A stretch of 64,000 bases of DNA, from NCBI GenBank assembly GCA_947471745.1, contig CANJKZ010000960.1, forward strand, positions 310,001 through 374,000, written 5' to 3'. Positions 50,992 to 59,834 of this stretch are shown here, piece after piece (position 1 is the stretch's first letter; the number at the start of each line of letters is the position of its first letter). A program made the position numbers and the translations under genes. Below the pieces are notes generated by a model that had not been told where the DNA came from, made no database searches, and saw only the letters and a list, made by a program, of their open reading frames with translations. The stretch is from Closterium sp. Naga37s-1 (lineage: Eukaryota > Streptophyta > Zygnematophyceae > Desmidiales > Closteriaceae).

Positions 50992-51492
50992 TGTTGGAGA
51001 ATCGAGTTTCTGCCGCCCCAGCCCTTTGCACACAAGCAGCAGCAAGGGGGAATGTCGGCGATGAATCAGAGCTTCGGGAAGTACTTCGAAAGTTCCACCA
51101 CCAATCAGATTTCAGCCGAAGACTCGATATAGTTCAAAGCTGCCTTCAAACCGAAGTGTTGGCAGTTTCTACAGGTTTCTACACATCAGAATCAGCTATA
51201 ACAGAAATATCCAGAGTTTTCTTATTCATGCACCTCATGTGGCACTCAAAGTCACTCAAGGTCCATCCAATCTAGATTGTGCCCAAGTTACCAGGGAAGT
51301 TACATTGTCTATCAGCCTAGTTTGAGCTTTCAATCTGTCTTGTTTGTGATGCCTAGAGTTGTGCTTTAGTGGGCTTGTTAATCTTGAACATAGTGAAGTT
51401 TTACCTCATCCAGTCAATTCCAGCAGCCCTGCTAAGACTTTCCAGCCAAGTTTCCAGCCCTCCAGTAGTCACAGCTACTCTGTTTTACAAGT
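50992..51492 (+). repeat. 3' LTR of the young copia element
   Basis: 501 bp with no difference from the 5' LTR that I could find. It is followed directly by CAACC, the target duplication. The adjoining host DNA continues the region upstream of the ARGLU1-like gene. Confidence 0.92.
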
Positions 51493-51497
51493 CAACC

Positions 51498-52249
51498 ACC
51501 CCCCACTAACTATAAGGGCGCGTAACAAACCTAAAGGACGGACGGTGTGATTCAAACGGTACGTGTGCCGTATAGAGGAAATTTGGCACGAGAGTACGGC
51601 CCATACCTCGTCCTGGCTGTAATGTGGTACTTTTACGTTATTCAAAAAAGTGTTCTGATGTAACGCAGCACGATCATTTTTCGCCAGTTCGCGCAAGGAA
51701 TAGTGGCTCTGGCACACAGCGGAAACAGAGCTTGGAGAAATTAAACACAAACGCCAGAACTTGTTTTCCCGCCGTCGCAGCACAACTTTTGTTCGCCAAT
51801 TAACTCAGATAACTGTGCAGTGGTTCGTATTGCAACACCGTTTGTAGCCAGTTGAGTGGTAGCAAGTTCCACCAGCAATCCAGGAGTCCGTACGTGTGCG
51901 ACGAAGTTTCTCGAATCGCTAGACGAATTTTCTCGAATCTAGTAACCAGCAAATGTCCGGACTGTCTTCATCGTTCGATCGAATACCAGCCAAGTTACGC
52001 GCCCTAAGAAAACAAAGTCACAAGATAGAATAACCCGCTATTGCCAAAGCTTTTGTTTCCCTCAAATCACAAGAGTGTTTTTCATAGAACCTGACGACAT
52101 ATCCTTCGCTCCTTGAAACAGTTCGCTATGAAGCTGTCTCTGAATTCTGGAAAGCAAGGCAAGGCAACCAGCAACTAAAGCGCCGGAGATCATACAACAG
52201 AACCATGTCTCTCGTGGTACAACGCCAACAAGTAGTTCTAAATGCACTA
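51498..52249. other. Intergenic DNA between secreted-protein gene and copia
   Basis: 752 bp with no convincing gene. It holds the 3' flank of the minus-strand gene at 52,250-52,774 and, before the copia insertion, would have continued into the upstream region of the ARGLU1-like gene. Several TTTTCGCC/GCGCGTAA-type words occur, but nothing I can call. Confidence 0.5.
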
Positions 52250-52774
52250 TCAACGGAACACCACAACCTCATTGTTTGCACCATACCTATCCCAAACCCC
52301 TCCAAAGGCCCAATTCTGAAACCCGCCATCGCCTGTGTTCACTACGTTGAACGCACCCTGCTTGTAATACACCGCAAAAACCGAGTCACCCCAGAAATGT
52401 GCCACGCGGACCTCAGCATAAGACGGATCACCCTCCACCACGCGAGTGCTCTTGATCACCATCACGTTGTAACCCGCATTCATGAAGATATCCACCACCT
52501 TCGTCGTCACTTCGCCGTCGTCATCCACACCGTCGATTGTGCCCAGGCTCCCTGCGATGATTTGATCCACTGTCACCCCGTCCCAGCTGAACAGCTTCCG
52601 CTCGACCCTGTGCGGAGATCCCAAGGCCGAGCTAGAGCCGAACGTATTTCCGGGCCGTGCTGCGTTGGCGTTGGTGACGGCGAGGAGCACGAGGAGGGAG
52701 AGAGGCAGCAGCTTGCGCGCTACGGGGAGCCAGGAGTTTATTGCCATTCTCGAGATCGTCGCAGTCAGCGCCAC
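52250..52774 (-). CDS. Small secreted protein, single exon
   Basis: A 174-residue open frame. The N-terminus is a signal peptide: a basic stretch (VARKLLP) followed by the hydrophobic core LSLLVLLAVTNANA, with likely cleavage after ANA. An alternative start at residue 10 (MAINSWLP) would still keep it. The mature part is compact and acidic. It has WDGVTVDQIIAGSLGTIDG, then a beta-rich half ending NVVNTGDGGFQNWAFGG followed by WDRYGANNEVVVFR. The GDGGxxNWAxxG motif recalls small secreted stress-type proteins of plants and fungi, but I cannot name the family. There are no cysteines in the mature part. A TATA box lies about 100 bp upstream, and neighbours on both sides run in the same direction. 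It is probably a real host gene; function unknown. Confidence 0.75.
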   Translation of the reverse strand: MALTATISRMAINSWLPVARKLLPLSLLVLLAVTNANAARPGNTFGSSSALGSPHRVERKLFSWDGVTVDQIIAGSLGTIDGVDDDGEVTTKVVDIFMNAGYNVMVIKSTRVVEGDPSYAEVRVAHFWGDSVFAVYYKQGAFNVVNTGDGGFQNWAFGGVWDRYGANNEVVVFR

Positions 52775-52872
52775 ACGAATGAGACTAACCCCGCAGATGG
52801 TGCAGCTATGGAAACGGCGAGGAAAACGATGTTGTGAAAGGGCTGATGGCGAAAGGCATCTTGAACGCCTAA

Positions 52873-52878
52873 TTTATA
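52873..52878 (-). promoter_or_regulatory. TATA box of the secreted-protein gene
   Basis: On the minus strand the sequence reads CCTATAAATTAG. The TATAAA core is about 100 bp upstream of the start codon at 52,774, which leaves room for a 5' leader of about 70 bases. Confidence 0.6.
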
Positions 52879-52879
52879 G

Positions 52880-53369
52880 GCCTTCGTTTTCAAGCCTAGA
52901 GCTGGACGCAGCTCATTATCTGCTCGAGCCGCCATAGCCAGAATTACGCGTTTCGGACCCAATCGTGAACGACACGTGTGGTAGCTTAGCGCTATGGCAG
53001 GTGCGAAGTTCGAGAGTAGAAAGCGCGCTAGATAACGGAAATAAAGAAGGGTCCGACTTGAGTAGGCAACGGCGAGGGTGAGGTGAGGGGAAGGGGAGTG
53101 AGGTCAGAAAGAAATTTGGTGCAGCAACCTGCGAGGTTTGACTTGCGAGATCTTTGTGACTCTCATAAAACTCTGCAGCAATGTTGCCGTGGCTGCGATT
53201 TGGGCAACGTACGAGACTTGCGAAGTGGTTGTTGGTCATTTCATTCTAGCACCGCCTAAGAGTGACCGTGTATACGCGAAAACGGAACCTTACTCGCTAA
53301 GCGAAGTGCAGAGCAATTGCATCTTATAAATCAAACTCATGAGACGCAATTAATATTCGTATCGTAACA
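52880..53369. other. Intergenic: secreted-gene promoter and NAA20 3' flank
   Basis: 490 bp containing the upstream region of the secreted-protein gene and the 3' flank of NAA20. I see no further open frame of credible composition and no repeat. Confidence 0.5.
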
Positions 53370-56300
53370 CTAATCAAACAAAAGCTCCTGCGGAGAGACA
53401 GGTCTGTCAAGTGGAACCATCGACTTCTTTTCCTTGTCTCTTGGCATAGATTTACGCATATCTATAACCAAGATGGTACGGTACCATAAGGAATGGGGGG
53501 GGGAAGGAGAGGATGCAGAGGGTAGGGAGGGGGTGGGGAGCAGAATTGACATATGGGATTGAAGAGATCACGAGGCCCATTTGGACAAGCAAACACATAT
53601 GCCTTTTGCATATGGACAAGTAAGTCATGTGATTCAATGCATTGCTACGCGCCAAAAGAAAGCCATGCCATGCAATGCAATGTCACCATGTCATGTGATG
53701 CCATGCTGCTGACTATCCCATCCCAAATCATGTCAGCCATGGCATGGGAACTCACCAAAGGCATCTTCCTCCCCGGAATAATACATGAGCACGCGACGAT
53801 ACACCTCGTACCCAAACTGAAAGAGAGCCAGGAGAGGAAGGAAACCAATGAGGCAAGAAAAAAATATCAAGCGGACATAAGAATCAGCAGAGACAAGAGA
53901 ACCAGTATATGAGAGGCATAAATGAATGTTGTACCAGAAAGAATGACTGTCGGACTTGGAACCAGTTACAGATGGTTGGACGAATAATAACCAGGTAAGT
54001 ATGGTTGGATGAATTACCGGGTAAGTATGGTTGGATGTATAATAACCAGGTAAGTATGTTTGGACGATTAATACCAAGGTAAGTATGGTTGGTACTTACT
54101 TTACGGTACATTTGGATAGCAGCCTTATTGGACGTCCGGACGAAGAGATCTACGAAGTACCCATCATAACTGAAATGCATTGCAGGGGAAACAAGAGTGA
54201 GAAGCAGGGAAAAGAAGAGGACAAAGAGATCTACAAAGTACCCGTCGTAACTGAAATGCAAGGAAAGTAGGTAACAGGGGGAAACAGTGGTGAGAAAGCT
54301 GCGAGGTGGTGCACATCAGCGCGCCCTCTCTTTGCGTGCACGCTATCAGAGTCGCAATGGGGATTGGAGCGGAAAGCACTCGTGTCTTGAGGTTGATCTC
54401 ATAGAAAATGTCCATCAGCTTGCCTGCCAGCTGCACTCACTCTCCCTGCATGGAACTGTTAAGCTGCGTGGCATGCACTCTTTCAAGGGAAAACAGTTGC
54501 ACGTCTTCAGAATGCCGTTCAGTCCCACGTCTCAGAATGCCGTTCAGTCCCACGTCTCTCTGTGGCGCCACCCACGTCTTGTGCATCAAGATCTCTCTGA
54601 TCTCTTCAAGAATGTCCATCAGCTTGCCTGCTGCACTCTCTCTCGCAGTCTCGCTGCACGCACCTTTCGGCTTCTGGGAATGTTCCTCTCCCAGCAGCAC
54701 AACTCACGTCTTGTGGGTGATCTCCTCAAGAATGTCCATCAGCTTGCCTGCCAGCTGCTGCCGCCGATACTCTCGCTGCACGCAACTGTTGGCTCTTGTG
54801 AATGCTCAGAAGCAGCACTCACGTCTTGTGGGTGATCTCCTCAAGAATGTCCATCAGCTTGGCTGCCAGCTGTTGCCGCCGATACTCCGGTGCCACAGTC
54901 AGTGCCGTCACGTGCCCATGCCACAGTTCGCCCTCACCCTCCACCTTGCCCATGACTGTCAGAAGATGGAAGAGAAGGGGGAGAAGGGGAGGTGGGAACA
55001 GGGGGTTTGCAAAGTGTCAGCGCTACTCTGTTGCTAGCACTGTCACTCGTGCCCATGCCACAGTTCGCCATCGCCCTCCACCTTGCCCATGACTGCCAAT
55101 AGAGGGGAGGGAAGGGGGGAAGGGAGGGATAGGATGGAAACACCAGATGTGCTGTGGTCAATACTCGGGTGCCACTGTCAGCGCCGTCACGTGCCTGTGC
55201 CAGAGCTCGCCCTCTCCCTCCACCTTGCCCATGACTGTCCACAGAGGGTAGGGAGAAGGGAAAGAGCGTGGGGGGGGGGAGCAGAATGGAAACACCAGAT
55301 GTGCTGTGGTCAATACTTGGGGGCCACTGTGAGTGCCGCCACGTGCCTGTGCCAGAGCTCGCCCTCTCTCTCCACCTTGCCCATGACTGCCATGCAAGGA
55401 ACGGGAAGGGGAATAGAGAGGGATTACACGAGAACACTGCACTGAGGAGAGTGCACCACATGCGCATGCCACACCTCGCCCTCGCCCTCCACCTTGCCCA
55501 TGACTACCAATGGGGGGGTGGATGGGCTTGGAAAGAAGGTACAAACATCTGCTTCTTTACCGATGATACTCCGCAGCCACTGACTATCAGCGCTGTCACA
55601 TGCCCGTGCCACAGCCCGCCCTCGCCCTCCACCTTGGCCATGACTACCATGCAAGGTAAGGGGAGGGTGAAGGGCGGGGGAAGAATGGGGCTGGCGTGTG
55701 TTTGGAGGGCACATGAGCGTAGGTGCACTGTGGAAAATGCACCAACTAGCATGCCCGGGCTATAGCTCGCCCTCGTGCTTTACCTTACCTTGCCCACGAC
55801 TGGCATGCAAGAGAATGGGAGGGTGAAGGGCGGGGGAAGAATTGGGGTGGCGTGTGTTTGGAGGGCACAGGAGCGTAGGTGCACTGTGGAAAATGCACCG
55901 ACTAGCGTGTCCGGGCTATAGATCGCCCTCGCCATTCACCTTACCTTGCCCACGACTGGGTTGTTTTTGTCAAGAGGAGAAGACCAAAGAAACATGAAGA
56001 TGCTGCCACTTCCACAGTCAGTCAGCACTGTGACATGCCCATGCCACAGCCCGCCCTCGCCCTGTACCTTACCCATGGCTGTGACAAGGCACACGGTCAG
56101 GGAATGACCATGACATAACTCTTGTCCACAGTCAATGTCTTTCACATGCTGATGACATGTTGCTTCTGTCACCCCTTGCCTTGTTGTACTGTTGTACTGT
56201 GTAAACTCAGGACATCAGCCCGCCACGACTCCATGCCACGTCACTCACTGTAGCCCATGATTCGGCCCCCTGGTCCTTGAGCCGCCACGAAATACTCTGG

Positions 56301-57108
56301 CCAGCTCGCCATGTAGCCCAGGTAGAAGTTCAGGTTGTACTGCCATACGGTGAGTGTAGAAAAGTGTAGAGGAGTGAAATAGAAAACAGTGTATGCAAAA
56401 ATTGATGTTCACCTAAAGTGCCATATGGTGAAAATACTGTATCGTACAGAGATGAAATAGACAACAGCAAGTTGAATTTGTACTGCCATATCGTGAATGT
56501 AATGCCATGCAAAGAAATGAATCAGACAAAAACATATACAACTTCAAGATCAGGTTTTACTGCCGTAGATTGGAAGCAAGGTAAGCCAGAGGCTGATTAA
56601 AACGCCTTGTATTAAATGGCCATGTAAGGACTGATGATGAATGCAAAAGCACAAAGCGAAAACATATATGAATCCAACATAGAAGCATGTGAATGCGGTA
56701 AATATAAAAAGAAAATGCTTCAAAGGTATCACGCTTATTTTAATGTTGCAAGGAGCTAAGAGGACAGTTGGGACGGTACAGAAGAAATGTAAAAACCGTC
56801 AATAGGTGGCGCCCTTACTCTCTCCCTTCACCTCGCTCTCACGCCCTCCACCCATCCCTCCTCCTTTCCTCCCCTCTCGATCCTTCATCTCTTCCCTCAC
56901 AAATGAACATGCTCCTCCATCCCTCTTCTCAGTGCCTGTGAGCGCACTCACAGTCTCCGTGTACCAGTCGAGGTTTGAATCTACTCAACAATCCCTCTCC
57001 CCTCAGTGCATGTGAGTGCAATGCACTTACAGTCTCCGTGTACCAGTCGAGGTTCACATTGTTGAATCGAAACAGATCGTCGCACGTGAACCGTCGGATT
57101 GTTGTCAT
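53370..57108 (-). CDS. NAA20: NatB catalytic subunit NAA20, 6 exons
   Basis: Minus-strand exons: 57,031-57,108; 56,249-56,339; 54,823-54,955; 54,100-54,169; 53,756-53,816; 53,370-53,461. All junctions are GT..AG with matching phases and give 174 residues, the length of plant NAA20. It starts MTTIRRFTCDDLFRFNNVNL. The GNAT fold continues with YMASWPEYF, GGRIMGY, MGKVEGEGELWHGHVTAL, the acetyl-CoA-binding turn YRRQQLAAKLM (plants also have RRQQLA), GYFVDLFVRTSNKAAIQMY and YEVYRRVLMYYSGEED. It ends DMRKSMPRDKEKKS, then a short tail to the stop. NAA20 with NAA25 forms the ribosome-bound NatB complex, which acetylates nascent chains starting Met-Asp, Met-Glu, Met-Asn or Met-Gln. The gene looks intact. 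Exons 1-4 have degenerate edge copies in the introns, most strikingly exon 3. Confidence 0.95.
53972..54099. repeat. 29-bp tandem repeat in NAA20 intron 4
   Basis: Four and a half copies of a 26-29-bp unit ending AGGTAAGT, directly against the exon 4 donor. The plus-strand GTAAGTA words form inverted pairs with the real minus-strand donor (GTAAGTACC), so the RNA could fold the donor into a hairpin. Intronic; no coding role. Confidence 0.8.
54219..54250 (-). repeat. Acceptor-side copy of NAA20 exon 4
   Basis: On the minus strand this reads GCATTTCAG then codons for YDGYFVDLFV, matching the true exon 4 (54,100-54,169) and its acceptor. It sits 81 bp upstream of the true exon within intron 3 and breaks off after about 32 bases of exon. 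Confidence 0.85.
54378..54772 (-). repeat. Three donor-side copies of NAA20 exon 3
   Basis: Three degenerate copies of the 3' part of exon 3 lie in intron 3, downstream of the true exon. 54,708-54,772 reads EYRRQQLAGKLMDILEEITH with an intact GTGAGT donor. 54,575-54,632 reads AGKLMDILEEI and then diverges. 54,378-54,433 reads QLAGKLMDIFYEI and then diverges. The one next to the true exon is the least changed. A small 28-bp tandem duplication also lies near 54,500-54,550. Confidence 0.88.
55048..56078 (-). repeat. Eight acceptor-side copies of NAA20 exon 3
   Basis: Intron 2 carries eight tandem, 3'-truncated copies of exon 3 upstream of the true one, about 110-160 bp apart. Approximate extents: 55,048-55,092; 55,161-55,234; 55,313-55,386; 55,458-55,503; 55,559-55,643; 55,749-55,799; 55,908-55,955; 56,021-56,078. 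Each begins with an AG acceptor followed by T/C-C-A/G-TGG and codons like MGKVEGEGELWH. The AG is kept in all eight. Most run into a stop or lose similarity after 15-24 codons. The copies at 55,749 and 55,908 share a long near-identical flank, showing that the duplicated unit included intron DNA. Confidence 0.9.
56467..56482 (-). repeat. Possible acceptor-side copy of NAA20 exon 2
   Basis: On the minus strand ATATGGCAG then TACAAATTCAACTT resembles the true exon 2 start (GTATGGCAG then TACAACCTGAACTT) about 143 bp away. A weaker echo of the GCCATA word occurs near 56,420. Short, so less certain than the other copies. Confidence 0.5.
56946..56975 (-). repeat. Donor-side copy of NAA20 exon 1
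   Basis: On the minus strand this reads codons for NLDWYTET followed by GTGAGT, repeating the end of exon 1 and its donor 79 bp downstream of the true junction. Splicing from this site would give an mRNA with an extended first exon. Confidence 0.85.
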
Positions 57109-57160
57109 TGCGTGCGGAACGAATGTACCAACAAGACTAAAACTTCGAAGGAAGGAAGAA

Positions 57161-57191
57161 TTATATTTCGCGCGCGCGCGCGCGAAAATAA
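57161..57191. promoter_or_regulatory. (CG)8 palindrome with E2F-like ends upstream of NAA20
   Basis: An almost perfect 31-bp palindrome 53-83 bp upstream of the NAA20 start codon. It consists of a (CG)8 core flanked by TTT and AAA and then AT-rich arms. Each shoulder, TTTCGCGC, fits the E2F consensus TTTSSCGC, giving two inverted sites. The alternating CG core could also adopt Z-form DNA. A promoter role is inferred from position. Confidence 0.5.
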
Positions 57192-57832
57192 CTGCGCGTT
57201 CAGACGATTCGGAACTAGAACTTCGAAGAAAGAGTAGTACTTCGAAGGATGGAAGAAGAAACACGTCGCGCGCGCCGCGAATGGGTGTGGTGGATCGAGT
57301 CTGAGAACGGCGGATTTCGAGCAAGACGACGGCGGGAACTGGTTTTCTATGAGCGGCTTTGAGCGAGCGTTTTGATGACTTGATAGCGCGACGAGGATTT
57401 ATGGCTGGGTGACTGAGAACCTCAGAAGAGAGCCAGAAGAGAGCCAACAGAAACAACTGACTTCAACTGCGTTCCGAGGGAAAATATACATTCCACGAGT
57501 AATTACTTGTGAGGAATTGCGCGCAGGGCAGGATGTTCTTTGGCGAAACCGGACATTGTAACTTTTTGGGTTGCGAAGCAACCTATTATGATCGATTTGG
57601 CCAGTTTTTTTTCCACATTCTCACATTTTATTTATTTAAAATAGAATATGAAAATACAAAAACTTTATGCACTAATTGCTAGCTACTTAACCTGTAGCAG
57701 GTCCTGTCTAGTTCAGGATAGCTATCATATTATACTAACATGATGGTAGTGATTTTTTAGACAACTATATTGTTTTTGTGAGTTACTTTGTTGTGGTTTA
57801 CTATTGTATAATATGCACATAATGTACAGCCC
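57192..57832. other. NAA20 upstream region and AT-rich DNA
   Basis: 641 bp without a gene. 57,192-57,560 holds NAA20 upstream DNA with short ACTTCGAAG-type repeats. 57,590-57,832 is AT-rich and leads up to the point where the LINE breaks off. No TATA box could be assigned. Confidence 0.5.
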
Positions 57833-59770
57833 ATTGAGTAATGTGATTGGCCGATAATTTCCCAGCTGGTCCTTCTCCCCCTTCTTATGCAGGAGCACTG
57901 TGACTGCAGTGGCCAAGCACTCCGGGACTCTACCCGTCCTTTCGAAATCCTTAACCATTTGCATCACTCTTCTGCCCAGGAGGTCCCAGTGCACCGCGAA
58001 GAACTCTGCCGAAAGCCCATCGTGCCCTGGAGACTTGCCCTTTGGCTGGGAGGCAATCGCTTCCTTCACCTCCGCCTCAGTCCAACTTCTCCCAAGCTTA
58101 GCTGCATCGGCCTCCAAGAAGCGCGGGCCCAGTGCAAAGGCTCCCCATTCCACCTCTTCTTCCGGCTGCACTCCTCGGAAAGCCGCCCCGAAATGTTCCT
58201 CTACCGCTTGCAGCACTTTGCGCGTACCCCGGTACATCACTCGATTGTGTCTGACCTCTTGCACCAGCGTGCAACTCTTCCGAATCTTAACCTTCGCTAT
58301 CAGGTAGGGTGAGGGGACCTCCCCGTTCATCTCCACGTTCATCCCCGCCATAACCTGCAGCCTCTCCTTGTCCCTCTCTAGGTAAGCCTCCAGGTGAGCC
58401 TCCTGAAGCACCAGCCTGTCTTGCAACCTCTTATTTCTTGGGCGTTGCATTACCGCGTGCCTTAAATCCTCCACCTCTTTCTCCAGATGCGCAACCGTCG
58501 CTCTAATTCTTTTCTTCTCCTCCCTCGTATGTGCGCGCAGGCCCGCTGAGAGAAGCCGAAGTGTCTTGTCAAGCCCACAGTCCTGCTCCCCCTCTAGCTT
58601 CCGCAATATTTTTTCCGTCACCGCTTTTACCCCCTTTGTGTTAACCTGCTTCGCCTGCAGGCGCCACATCCTCGGGCCTCTCTCCAGCAACAAGGCCACC
58701 GAGAAGCCCACCGAGAACCAGTGATCGGACAACGACTTCGGTACGTGGACGTGCTTCGCCTCCGACAGCTCCCCCAACAGTGAGAGCGAGACCAGCGAGC
58801 GGTCAATCTGCGAGCTTGTCTGCGATGCTTTGGAGTAGAAGGTGTACTCCCGCCGAGGTGGGTGCAACGCTCGAAAGGCGTCCCGCATATCGTGCATGGG
58901 CCATAAATTCCGGAGCCTCAAATCTTCCGTCCTTGAGCCAGCCCGCAAGGATCTGTCCAACTCCGGGTCCTCCACCAAGTTGAGGTCACCCATCAACACC
59001 AGGTGCGCCGACACCAGTTGCTCCCAGACGAACGGAGTAAGGCAGCTGGTGAGGAAAGAGGACCGTGTGCCCGCCTGCGTCGACATGTATGTCAGAATCC
59101 CAACCACTAGACCATTGGGATAAAAGGGCTTGTTAAGTAGCGGGTCAGTGCGCCCATAACCCCCCAGGACAACGAGCCTGTAACCCTTCCCTAGGATCAA
59201 TCGGGGATCACCAGTGGACCTCTGACACCCCCCCGCACTGGGATGCCCGAAGTGCACACACTGGGATTCGAACCCGAGACCTTCGCTCTGATACCATGTC
59301 AGAATCCCAACCACTAGACCATTGGGATAAAAGGGCTTGTTAAGTAGCGGGTCAGTGCGCCCATAACCCCCCAGGACAACGAGCCTGTAACCCTTCCCTA
59401 GGATCAATCGGGGATCACCAGTGGACCTCTGACAAGGTACGCCGCTATCAACCAGAAATCCAGGTGCGTACTGCACACCGTAACCCCCATTAATATACCT
59501 GAGCTGTGTTTACTGATATCAATGAACTTCACACCGTCCGTAAAAGAAAGGATAGCAACTCCACCTGCCTTCTGGCTTGGAGCTTGCCATTGCCGTTGGT
59601 CTTAACTGAGTCCAAAAGTTGTGATCTTCCCCTACTTTTGTGTCTGTCAGCACCATGATGTCTGCCGTTTTCTTAAGCCACTTCAGGTTCTTGCTCCTTT
59701 TTCTGTTAATTCCGAGGCCATTCACGTTGACCTCACACACAGTGACGCTGTTGGATTTGTTACCCATTAA
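57833..59770 (-). pseudogene. LINE ORF2: AP endonuclease and partial RT
   Basis: Starts about MGNKSNSVTVCEVNVNGLG, the usual L1 endonuclease opening. Further motifs: LIAAY, LVLMGDLNLVEDPELD (catalytic Asp and Asn), REYTFYSKASQTSSQIDRSL and SDHWFSVGF, then the linker and RT entry with ASQPKGKSPGHDGLSAEFF, VTVLLHKKGEKDQLGNYRPI and TLLN. A frameshift separates the N-terminal part (…MASSKPEG) from the following GVAILSFTDGV near 59,560. The TRIM at 59,090-59,434 is inserted between AAY and STQAGTRSSFLTSC. Similarity ends at 57,833, before the RT catalytic YxDD. It is a dead copy. Confidence 0.88.
59090..59434 (-). mobile_element. Young TRIM inserted in the LINE endonuclease
   Basis: A 345-bp TRIM in minus orientation. 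LTRs at 59,090-59,227 and 59,297-59,434 are 138 bp each and appear identical. The 69-bp interior carries the primer-binding site (GCTCTGATACCA as read on plus, 59,285-59,296) next to the 5' LTR and a G-run next to the 3' LTR. Flanks ATGTA (59,085-59,089) and AGGTA (59,435-59,439) match at four of five bases. The same tRNA-like A and B boxes as in the 41.7-kb copy are present. It looks whole and recent and codes for nothing. Confidence 0.88.
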
Positions 59771-59834
59771 TACACTGCGCAGGAGCCCCATCGCATCCAC
59801 GGGCTTGAGTACAACCAAGAGCCACACATCCAAG

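Larger units (their letters stand above)
44644..51492 (+). mobile_element. Young full-length Ty1/copia element
   Basis: A 6,849-bp LTR retrotransposon of the Ty1/copia superfamily, order gag-PR-IN-RT-RNase H. LTRs at 44,644-45,144 and 50,992-51,492 are 501 bp each and look identical by eye, so the insertion is very recent. A perfect 5-bp target duplication CAACC flanks it (44,639-44,643 and 51,493-51,497). The primer-binding site TGGTATCAGAGC directly follows the 5' LTR and a purine tract precedes the 3' LTR. All expected domains can be recognised. The coding region is broken in about two places and contains a pyrimidine microsatellite, so it does not look autonomous despite its youth. It lies between the secreted-protein gene and the ARGLU1-like gene, in the opposite orientation to both. 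Confidence 0.95.

Noticed and set aside
53645-54077. Membrane-protein-like minus-strand frames (LFFSLLLTL, FLPLLALFQ)
   Set aside because: Intron sequence and pyrimidine tracts read in line with NAA20 exons 4 and 5. No independent start or conserved domain.
54164-55765. Several 80-180-codon frames on both strands around NAA20 introns 2 and 3
   Set aside because: Shadows of the duplicated exon 3 pieces and intron DNA. The sense readable parts are NAA20 exon fragments.
59090-59434. A fusion protein joining repeated QRSTGDPRLILGKGY segments to the LINE endonuclease
   Set aside because: The repeated segment is the translation of the two TRIM LTRs that happen to be open in that frame.
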